Source of the DNA: Oscillospiraceae bacterium
GTDB taxonomy: Bacteria > Bacillota > Clostridia > Oscillospirales > Oscillospiraceae
Length of the DNA stretch: 16,857 nucleotides
Assembly (NCBI GenBank): GCA_016295225.1
Contig: JAEDLP010000030.1
Span: 1 to 16,857 of the forward strand
Direction of reading: 5' to 3'
Of the stretch, positions 6,409 through 13,959 are shown in pieces; position 1 is the first letter of the stretch, and the number at the start of each line of letters is the position of its first letter. Below the pieces are notes generated by a model. The model saw only the letters and a program-made list of their open reading frames with translations, was not told the DNA's origin and made no database searches. Both the position numbers and the translations under genes were made by a program.

Positions 6409-7356
6409 ATGGATAAGCTGCTTCAGCTTGGCCTGGATATGTCCAACCTGTGGGACAAGTACCACTCAATGTATCTGAGCGGCGTCGGCAAAACACTGCT
6501 GCTGGCCGTCATCGGCACCGCCATCGGCTGCCTCATCGGGTTTGTGTGCGGTATTTTACAGACCATCCCCTATACCAAGAATGATCATGTGGTGAAACGG
6601 TTCCTCCTCAAGCTCGTGCGCGTCATCGTGCGGGCCTATGTGGAGGTCTTCCGGGGCACCCCCATGATCCTCCAGGCCGTGTTCATCTTCTTCGGCCTGC
6701 CTTACTTCACCGCCAACGCCATGCAGTTCACCAACATGTGGGCGGTATCCATTCTGGTGGTCTCCATCAACACCGGCGCTTACATGGCCGAGTCTGTCCG
6801 GGGCGGCATCATCTCCGTGGACCCCGGCCAGACCGAGGGCGCCAAGGCCATCGGCATGAACCACTTCCAAACCATGGTCCACGTGATCCTGCCCCAGGCC
6901 ATCCGCAACATCATCCCCCAGATCGGCAACAACTTCATCATCAACATCAAGGACACCTCCGTGATGTTCATCATCGGCTTCACCGAGTTCTTCGCCACCC
7001 ATAAGGGCGTGGTGGGGGCCACCTACAAATATTTCCCCTCCGCTGCCATTGAGATGATCGGCTACCTGACCATGACCCTGGTGGCCTCCTTCCTCCTGCG
7101 GCTGCTGGAGAAGAAGATGGACGGCTCCAACAGCTATGAGTTAGCCCAGGTGGACGCCCTGACCATGACCGCCGGCAACTACAACCATCCCGGCCGGGGC
7201 ACTCCCTTTGACGAGCGCAACCCCGAGGCCGTGAAGAGCATGCTCCGGGAGGAGCTGCGCCGTCAGGCTGAGCAGGACGAGGCCAAGCGTCAGGGCCAGC
7301 GGGCGGAGACCCGCCGTCAGAACGCCGCCGGCGACCACGACCAGAGAGGAGAGTAA
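6409..7356 (+). CDS. Amino acid ABC transporter permease (HisM/GlnP type) with long charged C-terminal tail
   Basis: Inner-membrane subunit that forms the import channel with the adjacent ATPase. Hydrophobic segments include residues ~26-48 (TLLLAVIGTAIGCLIGFVCG), ~84-105, ~113-125 and a last one near 220-235. The coupling-loop EAA motif is clear at EGAKAIGMNHFQTMVHVILPQA (about 144-165). Family members usually end soon after the last helix at ~215-240 residues. This one has 315, with a hydrophilic tail from about 245 that ends in a Glu/Arg/Gln-rich, probably helical stretch (REELRRQAEQDEAKRQ...). The ATG follows GAAAGGAG at 10 nt; a TTG nine codons upstream is less likely because the ribosome site would lie inside the gene. 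It ends 4 nt before the ATPase gene. Confidence 0.93.
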   Translation: MDKLLQLGLDMSNLWDKYHSMYLSGVGKTLLLAVIGTAIGCLIGFVCGILQTIPYTKNDHVVKRFLLKLVRVIVRAYVEVFRGTPMILQAVFIFFGLPYFTANAMQFTNMWAVSILVVSINTGAYMAESVRGGIISVDPGQTEGAKAIGMNHFQTMVHVILPQAIRNIIPQIGNNFIINIKDTSVMFIIGFTEFFATHKGVVGATYKYFPSAAIEMIGYLTMTLVASFLLRLLEKKMDGSNSYELAQVDALTMTAGNYNHPGRGTPFDERNPEAVKSMLREELRRQAEQDEAKRQGQRAETRRQNAAGDHDQRGE

Positions 7357-7360
7357 CCCC

Positions 7361-8098
7361 ATGAAAGAGATTTTACAGGTCAACCACCTCTCCAAGTCCT
7401 TTGGCAAGCATGAGGTTCTCAAGGATATCGACTTCACCGTGAGCAAGGGGGACGTGACCTCCATCATCGGGGCCTCCGGCTCCGGCAAGTCCACCCTGCT
7501 GCGGTGCATCAACCTTCTGGAGATCCCCACCAGCGGGGAGATCCACTTCCAGGGGGAGAACATCCTCTCCCGGAAGGGCGGGGCCGCCGCCTACCGGTCC
7601 AAGGTGGGCATGGTCTTCCAGTCCTTCAACCTGTTCAACAACATGACCGTCCTGGAAAACTGCATCGTGGGCCAGACCAAGGTCCTGAAGAAGCCCCGGA
7701 AGGAAGCCGAGGAGAAGGCCATGAAGTACCTGACCAAGGTAGGCATGGCCCCCTATATCAACGCCCGGCCCCGGCAGCTCTCCGGCGGCCAGAAGCAGCG
7801 TGTGGCCATCGCCCGGGCCCTGGCCATGGACCCGGAGGTTCTGCTCTTTGACGAGCCCACCTCCGCCCTGGACCCGGAAATGGTGGGCGAGGTTCTGTCC
7901 GTCATGCGGGATCTGGCCGCCGACGGCCTGACCATGCTGGTGGTCACCCACGAGATGGCCTTCGCCCGGGACGTGTCCAACCACGTGGTCTTCATGCGGG
8001 ACGGCGTCATCTGGGAGGAGGGCTCCCCCGACCAGATCTTCACCAACCCCCAGCGGGACGAGACCAAGGAGTTCCTGTCCCGGTTCATGGAGCGGTAA
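7361..8098 (+). CDS. Amino acid ABC transporter ATP-binding protein (GlnQ/HisP type)
   Basis: ATPase of 245 residues that powers the importer from the cytoplasmic side. Motifs are complete: Walker A GASGSGKST (37-45), Q-loop VFQSFNLF (Q87), signature LSGGQKQRVAIARAL (140-154), Walker B LLFDEPTSALD (161-171), and switch histidine H197 in VVTHEMAFA. Length and sequence fit the polar amino acid uptake family. The ribosome site AGAGGAG sits in the end of the permease gene, implying translational coupling. Last gene of the lysine-riboswitch operon. Confidence 0.96.
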   Translation: MKEILQVNHLSKSFGKHEVLKDIDFTVSKGDVTSIIGASGSGKSTLLRCINLLEIPTSGEIHFQGENILSRKGGAAAYRSKVGMVFQSFNLFNNMTVLENCIVGQTKVLKKPRKEAEEKAMKYLTKVGMAPYINARPRQLSGGQKQRVAIARALAMDPEVLLFDEPTSALDPEMVGEVLSVMRDLAADGLTMLVVTHEMAFARDVSNHVVFMRDGVIWEEGSPDQIFTNPQRDETKEFLSRFMER

Positions 8099-8112
8099 AC
8101 CCGGATATACCA

Positions 8113-8151
8113 CAACACCCCCGCCCTGCGGCACGCAGGGCGGGGGTGTTG
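8113..8151. terminator. Strong hairpin terminator between convergent genes
   Basis: A perfect 17-bp stem CAACACCCCCGCCCTGC / GCAGGGCGGGGGTGTTG with loop GGCAC, between the ATPase and the minus-strand gene. Only a short T stretch follows (CATTT), but stem strength and position between converging ends support termination. Confidence 0.85.
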
Positions 8152-8182
8152 CATTTCCAGGCAGTGATTCGTTTTGGTGCGG

Positions 8183-8776
8183 TTATCCCTCCGGGTTGCT
8201 GAAGAAGAACCCGTACTTGTCATACTGATACTCCAGGGCCTCGCTGAACCGCTCGGCCAGATACAGGTGGCGGGAGAAGGTCTGGCGGGGGTCGATGCTC
8301 AGCTTGTGCATGTGGTAGGTGGGCACCCGGATGCTCCGCCACACCCCGTCCTCGTCGGGCTTGTGGCCGGCGAGGAGGGCGTCAGTGGGGGGGAAGTACA
8401 GAGCCTTCATCACGTAGCTGCCCTCTGCGTCCTTACCGTAGCCCACGATGGCGGCGTAGTCGAAGTCCACCACGTCGAACTGGTTGGCCTCGGTCTCGTC
8501 GAACTCGGCCTTCATCATGGGGAAGAAGAACAGGCGGATGGCCACGGTCTGATCCTTCAGGTGGGTATACTTCTGATCCATGGGGACGGTGCTCTCAGCG
8601 AAGGGAACCCCATCGAAGCGCTCAAATTTGGCGTTGATCCGGGGCAGTCCCTTTTCGTCGGGGTCGGCCATGGTGAAGGACACCTGGTAGTTGGAGTGGA
8701 AGTGGGTGTAGCGGTTGAGGGTCTCCACCGCCTGCTCAGCCAGAGCCAGGCGATGGGCATTGTTGTTCTGATCCAT
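8183..8776 (-). CDS. Protein of unknown function (197 aa)
   Basis: I do not recognise the family. The protein is soluble, rich in Asp/Glu and aromatic residues, with no signal peptide, no membrane segment and no cysteine. Notable segments are FHSNYQVSFTMADPDEKGLPRI near residues 26-47, VAIRLFFFPMMKAEFDE near 78-94, YHMHKLSIDP near 154-163 and the aromatic end YQYDKYGFFF. It is a real gene: ATG after AAAGGAG at 7 nt, uniform codon bias and a convergent terminator at its end. It begins 55 nt after the LtaS-like gene, so cotranscription is possible. A weak TATAAA-like -10 lies at about 8785-8795 without a good -35. Confidence 0.8.
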   Translation of the reverse strand: MDQNNNAHRLALAEQAVETLNRYTHFHSNYQVSFTMADPDEKGLPRINAKFERFDGVPFAESTVPMDQKYTHLKDQTVAIRLFFFPMMKAEFDETEANQFDVVDFDYAAIVGYGKDAEGSYVMKALYFPPTDALLAGHKPDEDGVWRSIRVPTYHMHKLSIDPRQTFSRHLYLAERFSEALEYQYDKYGFFFSNPEG

Positions 8777-8831
8777 AATCGTTCTCCTTTATATCAATGC
8801 ATGTTGTTAACAAAGTACCTGGCAGGGGAGG

Positions 8832-10676
8832 CTACCGGCTGTCTGTCCCATACACCAGCTCCCATTCCAGGGCGGCGTACCGGTCCAGGGTTTCCTGGGC
8901 GGCGGCCGGGACTTCATAGGCCCCATTCCCCGCTGTGTCGGCAAAGAACCCGTTCCGGGTCAGGATCATCTCCCTCCCGATGGTTTCCTCCAGCCAGCGG
9001 AAGTAGCTGTTCAGGGGAACCCCTGCCCGGGCCAGCGTATGGAGGCCCAGGAAGGTGCAGCTCTCCGGGCCGTCGGGCAGCGCCTGGGTCTCATAGTTGG
9101 TCCAGATCAGGTAGTCGGTGGAGAGCATCTCCGCCAAAGTCTCCGCCTCCCATTGGGAGGAGTCCTCCGTGGGGGAGACCCCCAGCCGGGTGTAGAGGGA
9201 TTCGCCGTCGTCCAGGTTCAGGGAGGGCAGATGGTCCCCCACAAAGACCAGCAGCACCGGCCGGTCCACCTGGGAGAAGTAGTCCACCAGCATGCCCAGG
9301 GACTGATCCGCGTGGTGAAGACCCATGACCAGACTGTCCAGAATGGCCAGATCCTGCTGGGAGAGGGCCTCGCTCCGGGCGGGATAGCCCGAGGGCTCGG
9401 GGTACTTCCCCGCCGGGTAGGCCTGATGGTTCTCCATGGACATGCCGTAGAGGAAGCAGGGGGCGTTGGGGTCCCGGGCCTCGTACCGGGCGATGATCTC
9501 CCGGGCGAAGGTCTCGTCGGAGGCATATGCCCCCTTGATCTCCACCGGGGTCAGGAAGTCGTCGATGAACAAGGTCTCCTGAAAGCCGATGGCGGGGTAG
9601 ATCACGTCCCGGTTATAGAGGGCGTCGTTGTGGGCGTGGATGGCCGTGGTGGCGTAGCCCAGCTGGGCCAGCAGCCGGACGGTGGTGGGCAGGGTCTCGT
9701 AGACGGGATCCTCCAGGGTGGAGAGGGTGTCCCCTTCCTTCAGGAAGGAGGAAGTGAGCCCGGTGAAGAGCTCCATTTCCACCCAGCCCGTGCCGCCGCC
9801 ACAGGTGTTGGACAGGAAGGGGCCGTTGGTGCAGGTCTCGGACAGGCTGTGGAAGACCGGCAGAGGGTCCGTCTCAAAGGTCAGCCCCGGCAGCCGGGTC
9901 ACGTCAAAGAAGCTCTCCGAGGTAATGAAAATGATGTCAGGGGTTTCGTCCAGAGCCAGCGGGGGCTTGTGGGTGTTGGCGTCCTCCAGGAAGTAGTCGG
10001 CCAGCTCCGCCGTGTCCAGGTCGGCCTGATGGCGTTCCACCTGAACACGCTGGCACCAGGCGGCGTACAGCCCCAGGGCCACCCCCATCCGGTCGTTTCG
10101 GTCCAGCTGGCTCCGGCAGGTCTCGTCCAGGGCCAGGGCGGCGTTCTGCAGAGAGCCGGGATAGCCGGCGGAGCACAGAAGCCCCAGGGCCAGGCTCCCC
10201 AGGATAAACCCGGTGGTAACGGATATCCTCAGGGCCTTCCCCTTCCGGGCCAGCAGGACCAGCAGGAGCAGGGCGAGAACCGCCGCCGCCACAGCCGCCG
10301 CCGAGGGCAGGAGCTGGGAGGAGGCGTACCCGGCGATGTCCCCCAGGCCGCCCACCATGGTGAAGTCGCTGAGCTGCAGGGGGGAGCCGTTGACGTTCCT
10401 CTTGATCCGGCTCACATAGGTCAGGAGCACCAGTACCACCGTCCCTGGCAGACAGGCCCAGAAGAACCGGCGGGTGAAGCCGTACAGGGTGAGGCTCAGG
10501 CTGGAAAAGAGGAGCCAGAAGAGGCCTACCGCCGCCGGGTGGCCGGCCATCCAGGGGAGGGGGGCCGCCAGACTGCCCAGCCAGATGGCCTGGGTGACGT
10601 ACAGAACCACCAGGGGGGCCAGCAGGATGGCCCCCAGGATGGGGCAGAGTTTGAAAAGGAAAGGGCGTCCGGTCAT
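8832..10676 (-). CDS. LtaS-like membrane sulfatase-fold phosphoglycerol transferase
   Basis: Membrane enzyme of the lipoteichoic acid synthase family, 614 residues. LtaS-type enzymes transfer glycerol-phosphate from phosphatidylglycerol onto a surface glycolipid or polymer with a catalytic threonine and Mn. The N-terminal ~180 residues have about five hydrophobic segments (about 10-30, 45-63, 70-88, 122-142, 151-170). The extracellular domain has the metal/catalytic set E254 (TSESFFD), T296 (GGGTGWVEME), NRD at 355-357, H417 (MENHQAY) and D481-H482 (GDHLPS), all close to the S. aureus LtaS positions. Start ATG after AAGGAG at 8 nt, with a good promoter upstream. It could instead decorate another polymer. 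No glycolipid synthase lies nearby. Confidence 0.9.
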   Translation of the reverse strand: MTGRPFLFKLCPILGAILLAPLVVLYVTQAIWLGSLAAPLPWMAGHPAAVGLFWLLFSSLSLTLYGFTRRFFWACLPGTVVLVLLTYVSRIKRNVNGSPLQLSDFTMVGGLGDIAGYASSQLLPSAAAVAAAVLALLLLVLLARKGKALRISVTTGFILGSLALGLLCSAGYPGSLQNAALALDETCRSQLDRNDRMGVALGLYAAWCQRVQVERHQADLDTAELADYFLEDANTHKPPLALDETPDIIFITSESFFDVTRLPGLTFETDPLPVFHSLSETCTNGPFLSNTCGGGTGWVEMELFTGLTSSFLKEGDTLSTLEDPVYETLPTTVRLLAQLGYATTAIHAHNDALYNRDVIYPAIGFQETLFIDDFLTPVEIKGAYASDETFAREIIARYEARDPNAPCFLYGMSMENHQAYPAGKYPEPSGYPARSEALSQQDLAILDSLVMGLHHADQSLGMLVDYFSQVDRPVLLVFVGDHLPSLNLDDGESLYTRLGVSPTEDSSQWEAETLAEMLSTDYLIWTNYETQALPDGPESCTFLGLHTLARAGVPLNSYFRWLEETIGREMILTRNGFFADTAGNGAYEVPAAAQETLDRYAALEWELVYGTDSR

Positions 10677-10714
10677 AAAAGGACTCCTTACAGCGGTTGA
10701 TTTATTAAGACAGT

Positions 10715-10743
10715 ATTATACAGGAAAAAGCGGGAATACGCAA
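10715..10743 (-). promoter_or_regulatory. Promoter of the LtaS-like gene
   Basis: On the minus strand, TTGCGT (10738-10743), a 17-nt spacer, and TATAAT (10715-10720). The -35 lies only a few bases past the mnmE terminator stem, in its T-tract region. Confidence 0.8.
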
Positions 10744-10746
10744 CGG

Positions 10747-10775
10747 AAAAGGCTGGCCCTTCCCGAGCCAGCCTT
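10747..10775 (-). terminator. mnmE terminator
   Basis: On the minus strand a 9-bp stem AAGGCTGGC / GCCAGCCTT (10767-10775 with 10749-10757) is followed by TTTT. It separates mnmE from the next gene. Confidence 0.8.
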
Positions 10776-10788
10776 GGACAGCGTCCCG

Positions 10789-12159
10789 TTATTTGCCCAC
10801 GCAGAAGCGCTGGAAGATACGGCTGGTGATATCCTCCCGGACGGTGGTTCCGGTGACTTCCCCCAGGGCTTCCAGGGCGTTCTCCACGTCGGAGAGGAGC
10901 AGATCCGGGGGCACGCCCAGCTCCAGCCCCTCCCGGGCCCGCCGGAGGTTCTCCCCGGCCCGCTGAACCGCCTCCATCTGGCGGGCGTTGGTCAGGAGGG
11001 CCTCCCCCTCGCCGCCGTCTCCCGTGGGAAAGAGCCGGGCCACCATGGGCCCCAGGGTCTCCAGGCCGGACTGGTTTTTGGCGCTCACCAGGCACAGGTT
11101 GGGGAAGTCCCGCCCGAGGGCCTCCAGATCCAGCACTTGATCCAGATCGGACTTGTTCACGATGCAGATGCAGGCGGGGGCCTCTTTTGCCAGGGCGATG
11201 GCCTCCCGGTCCTCCGGGGTGAGGGCCGCGCCGCCGTCCAGCACCAGCAGGACCAGCCGGGCCTCCTGGGCGGCGGCCCGGCTCCGGGCCACCCCCAGCC
11301 GCTCAGCCTCGTCCCCGGTCTCCCGGAGACCCGCCGTGTCGGTGAGGTTCAGCAGGACCCCGCCCACACTGGCCTTGGCCTCGATGGTGTCCCGGGTGGT
11401 GCCGGGGATCTGGGTGACGATGGCCCGGTCATAGCCCACCAGGGCGTTGAGCAGGGAGGACTTGCCCACGTTGGGCCGGCCCAGGATGGCGGTGGGGACC
11501 CCGGTCGTGAGCTGGCGGCCCCGGTCGTATGTAGCCAGCAGGGCGTCGGTCCCCACCAGAGCCTCGTCCAGCGCCGTGCGGATGGTCTCCTCCCGGAAGG
11601 GGTCGATGTCCTCGTCGGGGTAGTCCAGCACCGCGTGGAAGTGGGCGGACAGGTCCACCAGACCGTCGTAGATGGCGGCGATGGTTCGGGAGAGGGTACC
11701 CTCCAGCCGTCCGGCGGCCTGCCGGGCGGCGGCGGGGGTCTCCGCGTGGATGAGGTCGATGACGGCCTCGGCCTGGGTGAGATCCAGCTTGCCGTTGAGA
11801 AAGGCCCGCTTGGTGAACTCTCCGGCCAGGGCCTGGCGGGCGCCGTGGGCGAAGAGGGCCTCCAGGGCCAGGGACAGGACCATGGGGGAGCCGTGGCCCT
11901 GGATCTCGGCGGTGTCCTCACCGGTGTAGCTGTGGGGGCCGCGGCTGACGAAGGCCAGGCCGGTGTCGATGACGCGGCCCTCCTTGTCCAGAATGGAGCC
12001 GTACAGGAGCTTCCGGTCCGGGGCTTCCATGAGGGAAATCTTGCCTGCGGGCCGAAACACCTGGGCGGCGGTCCGGGCCGCACCGGGTCCCGACAGGCGC
12101 AGGATGCCAACGCCGCCCGCTCCGGGGGCGGTGGCCACGGCGGCAATCAGGTCTGACAT
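10789..12159 (-). CDS. mnmE: tRNA modification GTPase MnmE
   Basis: GTPase that with MnmG installs aminomethyl-type groups on wobble U34 of several tRNAs. It has 456 residues, standard length. The N-terminal folate-binding part has TAPGAGGVGILRLSGP and the later DLTQAEAVIDLI stretch. The G domain has GRPNVGKSSLLNAL (227-240), DTAGLRET (274-281) and NKSDL (335-339), and the protein ends with the diagnostic C-terminal FCVGK. I chose the ATG at 12159 because it follows GGAAGGAGGAAC; a start 9 codons upstream would read through the ribosome site. In many Firmicutes mnmE sits with jag/yidC and mnmG near the origin; here neither partner is adjacent. No clear promoter was found. Confidence 0.97.
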   Translation of the reverse strand: MSDLIAAVATAPGAGGVGILRLSGPGAARTAAQVFRPAGKISLMEAPDRKLLYGSILDKEGRVIDTGLAFVSRGPHSYTGEDTAEIQGHGSPMVLSLALEALFAHGARQALAGEFTKRAFLNGKLDLTQAEAVIDLIHAETPAAARQAAGRLEGTLSRTIAAIYDGLVDLSAHFHAVLDYPDEDIDPFREETIRTALDEALVGTDALLATYDRGRQLTTGVPTAILGRPNVGKSSLLNALVGYDRAIVTQIPGTTRDTIEAKASVGGVLLNLTDTAGLRETGDEAERLGVARSRAAAQEARLVLLVLDGGAALTPEDREAIALAKEAPACICIVNKSDLDQVLDLEALGRDFPNLCLVSAKNQSGLETLGPMVARLFPTGDGGEGEALLTNARQMEAVQRAGENLRRAREGLELGVPPDLLLSDVENALEALGEVTGTTVREDITSRIFQRFCVGK

Positions 12160-12234
12160 GGGGGTTCCTCCTTCCGGGGTGGTCAAATTTTGGCAAATCC
12201 ACCGGGAAAATTGGCCTTGACAGAAGCTTTCGTC

Positions 12235-12287
12235 ATATCCACATGGGTTTTCCCCACTGTGGAAAAGTCGGTGGAAAATGTGTAAAA
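12235..12287. promoter_or_regulatory. Cluster of DnaA-box-like 9-mers upstream of mnmE
   Basis: Within the 286-nt gap between mnmE and the FAD dehydrogenase I see ATATCCACA (12235-12243, plus strand) and, on the minus strand, TTTTCCACA (12258-12266), TTTTCCACC (12270-12278) and TTTTACACA (12279-12287). Each is one or two changes from TTATNCACA. TTTTCCCCA (12248-12256) and CTTTCCACG (12338-12346) are weaker relatives. The gap is more A/T-rich than the genes. It could be part of an origin, a DnaA-controlled mnmE promoter, or chance. Confidence 0.4.
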
Positions 12288-12323
12288 CCTTTGAAAATGT
12301 TCACTTTGCATGGTTTGATGCAG

Positions 12324-12398
12324 AACAGATTTCCCCACTTTCCACGGAATCATCCCCGATTTGGAACATGGCAGAACGCACAAAGGGGGAAATCTGTT
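12324..12398. repeat. 13-bp perfect inverted repeat with 49-nt spacer, plus a nearby 9-bp direct repeat
   Basis: AACAGATTTCCCC (12324-12336) and GGGGAAATCTGTT (12386-12398) are exact reverse complements. Just beyond, AAACGTTGC occurs twice (12411-12419 and 12432-12440), 21 bp apart, two DNA helical turns. The rest of the mnmE / FAD dehydrogenase gap holds no gene I can support. Confidence 0.6.
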
Positions 12399-12445
12399 GT
12401 AAAATCGACGAAACGTTGCGGGGCAGATACAAAACGTTGCCGTTG

Positions 12446-13846
12446 TCAGTCCTCGTGCTGCGCCCGGCGGGTGATGGCCCGGGCGGCCCGGACGCCGGAG
12501 GCTCCGGCCTGGGCCAGCCCCCGGGTGATGCCCGCCCCGTCTCCCACGGCGAAGAAGTTCTCCAGGGGGGTCTCCAGGTCGCCGGAGAGCTGGAGACGGG
12601 CGGAGTAGAACTTCACCTCGGCCCCGTAGAGGAGGGTGTCGTAGTTGGCGGTGCCGGGGGCCAGCCGATCCAGGGCGTAGATCATCTCGATGATGTCGTC
12701 CAGCTGCCGCTTGGGGAGGGAGAGGGACAGGTCCCCGGGGACGGCCGCTGTCAGGGTGGGCCGGGTGGTGGACTTGCTCATCCGGTGGGGGTTGGTGCGA
12801 ACCCCCCGGACCAGATCCCCGAACCGCTGGACCAGAACGCCCCCGGCCAGCATGTTGGACAGGGCGGCGATGTGCTTGCCGTAGCGGTAGGGCTCGTCGA
12901 AGGGCTCCGTGAACCGGTTGGACACCAGCAGGGCGAAGTTGGTGTTCTCGCTGCGGAGCTTGGGGTCGGCGTAGCTGTGGCCGTTGACGGTGATAATTCC
13001 CTCCACGTTCTCCGCCACCACATGGCCGTAGGGGTTCATGCAGAAGGTGCGGACCTGATCCCCGTAGGCCTTGGTGCGGTAGTGGAGCTTAGATTCATAG
13101 ACCACGTCGGTGATGTGCTCGAAGACCAGGGCGGGGAGCTCCACCCGGACGCCGACGTCGATCTGGTTGTTCAGCAGGGGCAGGCCCAGGGCCCGGCACT
13201 GTCCAGCGAACCACTCGGCCCCGGAGCGGCCCGGGGCGGCGATGAGGTACTTGGAGAGGAACCGATCCCCGCCGGCGGTTTCCAGGAGATACCCGCCCTG
13301 GGCCTGCCGGATGGTGGTGACGGCGGTGTTGAACCGAAAGGTGATCTTGTCCCGGAGGGACTCGTAGAGGTTGGTGAGGATGCGCAGGTTGTTCTCGGTA
13401 CCCAGGTGCTTCACCCGGGCCTGGAGGAGATGGAGGTCGTACTCCAGGGCCTTCTTGCGCAACGCCCGGGCGGCGGGGGTGTCGGTGGAGAAGACCTCCC
13501 TGGTGGCCCCGTGGGCGGTGTTGATCTCGTCCACGTAGTCGATGAGCTCCATGACCTCCTCCTGGGGCATGAAGTCGGTGAGCCAGCCGCCGAAGGCGGT
13601 GGTGAAGTTGTATTTCCCGTCGGAGAAAGCCCCCGCGCCGCCGAAGCCGCACATGGTGTGGCAGACCCTGCACTGGGCGCACTCCTTCACCCGGCCGTGG
13701 ACGATGGGGCAGCTGCGGTGGTAGATGTCCTGGCCCTGGTCCACGATGAGGACCTTCATGCCGGGGTTCCGGCGGACCAGCTCATACCCGGCGAAGACGC
13801 CGGCCTCGCCGCAGCCCAGGATGGCGGTGTCGTAGGTTTGAAGCAT
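12446..13846 (-). CDS. Uncharacterised FAD-dependent dehydrogenase (COG2509-type)
   Basis: Flavoprotein of 466 residues whose family has no established reaction. N-terminal Rossmann FAD site: YDTAILGCGEAGVFAGYEL with GCGEAG at 11-16 and the acidic end VDQG near 36. A cysteine-rich segment follows: C46, C56, C59, C62, C66 (C-x2-C-x2-C-x3-C), which could hold a Fe-S cluster. It runs straight into GFGGAGAFSDGKYN (67-80), the motif by which I place it in COG2509. The C-terminus has GDGAGITRGLAQAGASG, the usual FAD-closing segment. ATG follows AAAGGAGGG. It is not MnmG, although it is flavin-dependent and next to mnmE: length and the cysteine block differ. It is 286 nt from mnmE, so probably separate. 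Confidence 0.85.
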   Translation of the reverse strand: MLQTYDTAILGCGEAGVFAGYELVRRNPGMKVLIVDQGQDIYHRSCPIVHGRVKECAQCRVCHTMCGFGGAGAFSDGKYNFTTAFGGWLTDFMPQEEVMELIDYVDEINTAHGATREVFSTDTPAARALRKKALEYDLHLLQARVKHLGTENNLRILTNLYESLRDKITFRFNTAVTTIRQAQGGYLLETAGGDRFLSKYLIAAPGRSGAEWFAGQCRALGLPLLNNQIDVGVRVELPALVFEHITDVVYESKLHYRTKAYGDQVRTFCMNPYGHVVAENVEGIITVNGHSYADPKLRSENTNFALLVSNRFTEPFDEPYRYGKHIAALSNMLAGGVLVQRFGDLVRGVRTNPHRMSKSTTRPTLTAAVPGDLSLSLPKRQLDDIIEMIYALDRLAPGTANYDTLLYGAEVKFYSARLQLSGDLETPLENFFAVGDGAGITRGLAQAGASGVRAARAITRRAQHED

Positions 13847-13884
13847 GGGCTCCCTCCTTTGGGTTGCAAATGGATTACCATGGT

Positions 13885-13893
13885 ATTATACCA
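13885..13893 (-). promoter_or_regulatory. Extended -10 promoter of the FAD dehydrogenase
   Basis: On the minus strand TGG-TATAAT (TGn extended -10, 13885-13893). The -35 region is poor and A/T-rich. The start would be about 30 nt before the ATG. Confidence 0.6.
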
Positions 13894-13959
13894 CTGATCG
13901 GGAAAGAAATTTTGCAAAAAGCAAAAATTTTCGAAAGAAAACGGAACCCTTCCCCCTTA

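Noticed and set aside
12183..12383. 66-codon minus-strand frame in the mnmE upstream gap
   Set aside because: No ribosome site or family resemblance. It runs across the DnaA-box-like sites and inverted repeat and is better seen as non-coding.
12446..13846. FAD protein next to mnmE as MnmG (GidA)
   Set aside because: Too short (466 against ~620 residues), with a cysteine block and GFGGAGAFSDGK motif not found in MnmG.
10474..13897. Long plus-strand open frames (10474-12156, 12278-13897) opposite mnmE and the FAD dehydrogenase
   Set aside because: Shadows of well-supported minus-strand genes with repetitive Gly/Val/His composition and no recognisable motif.
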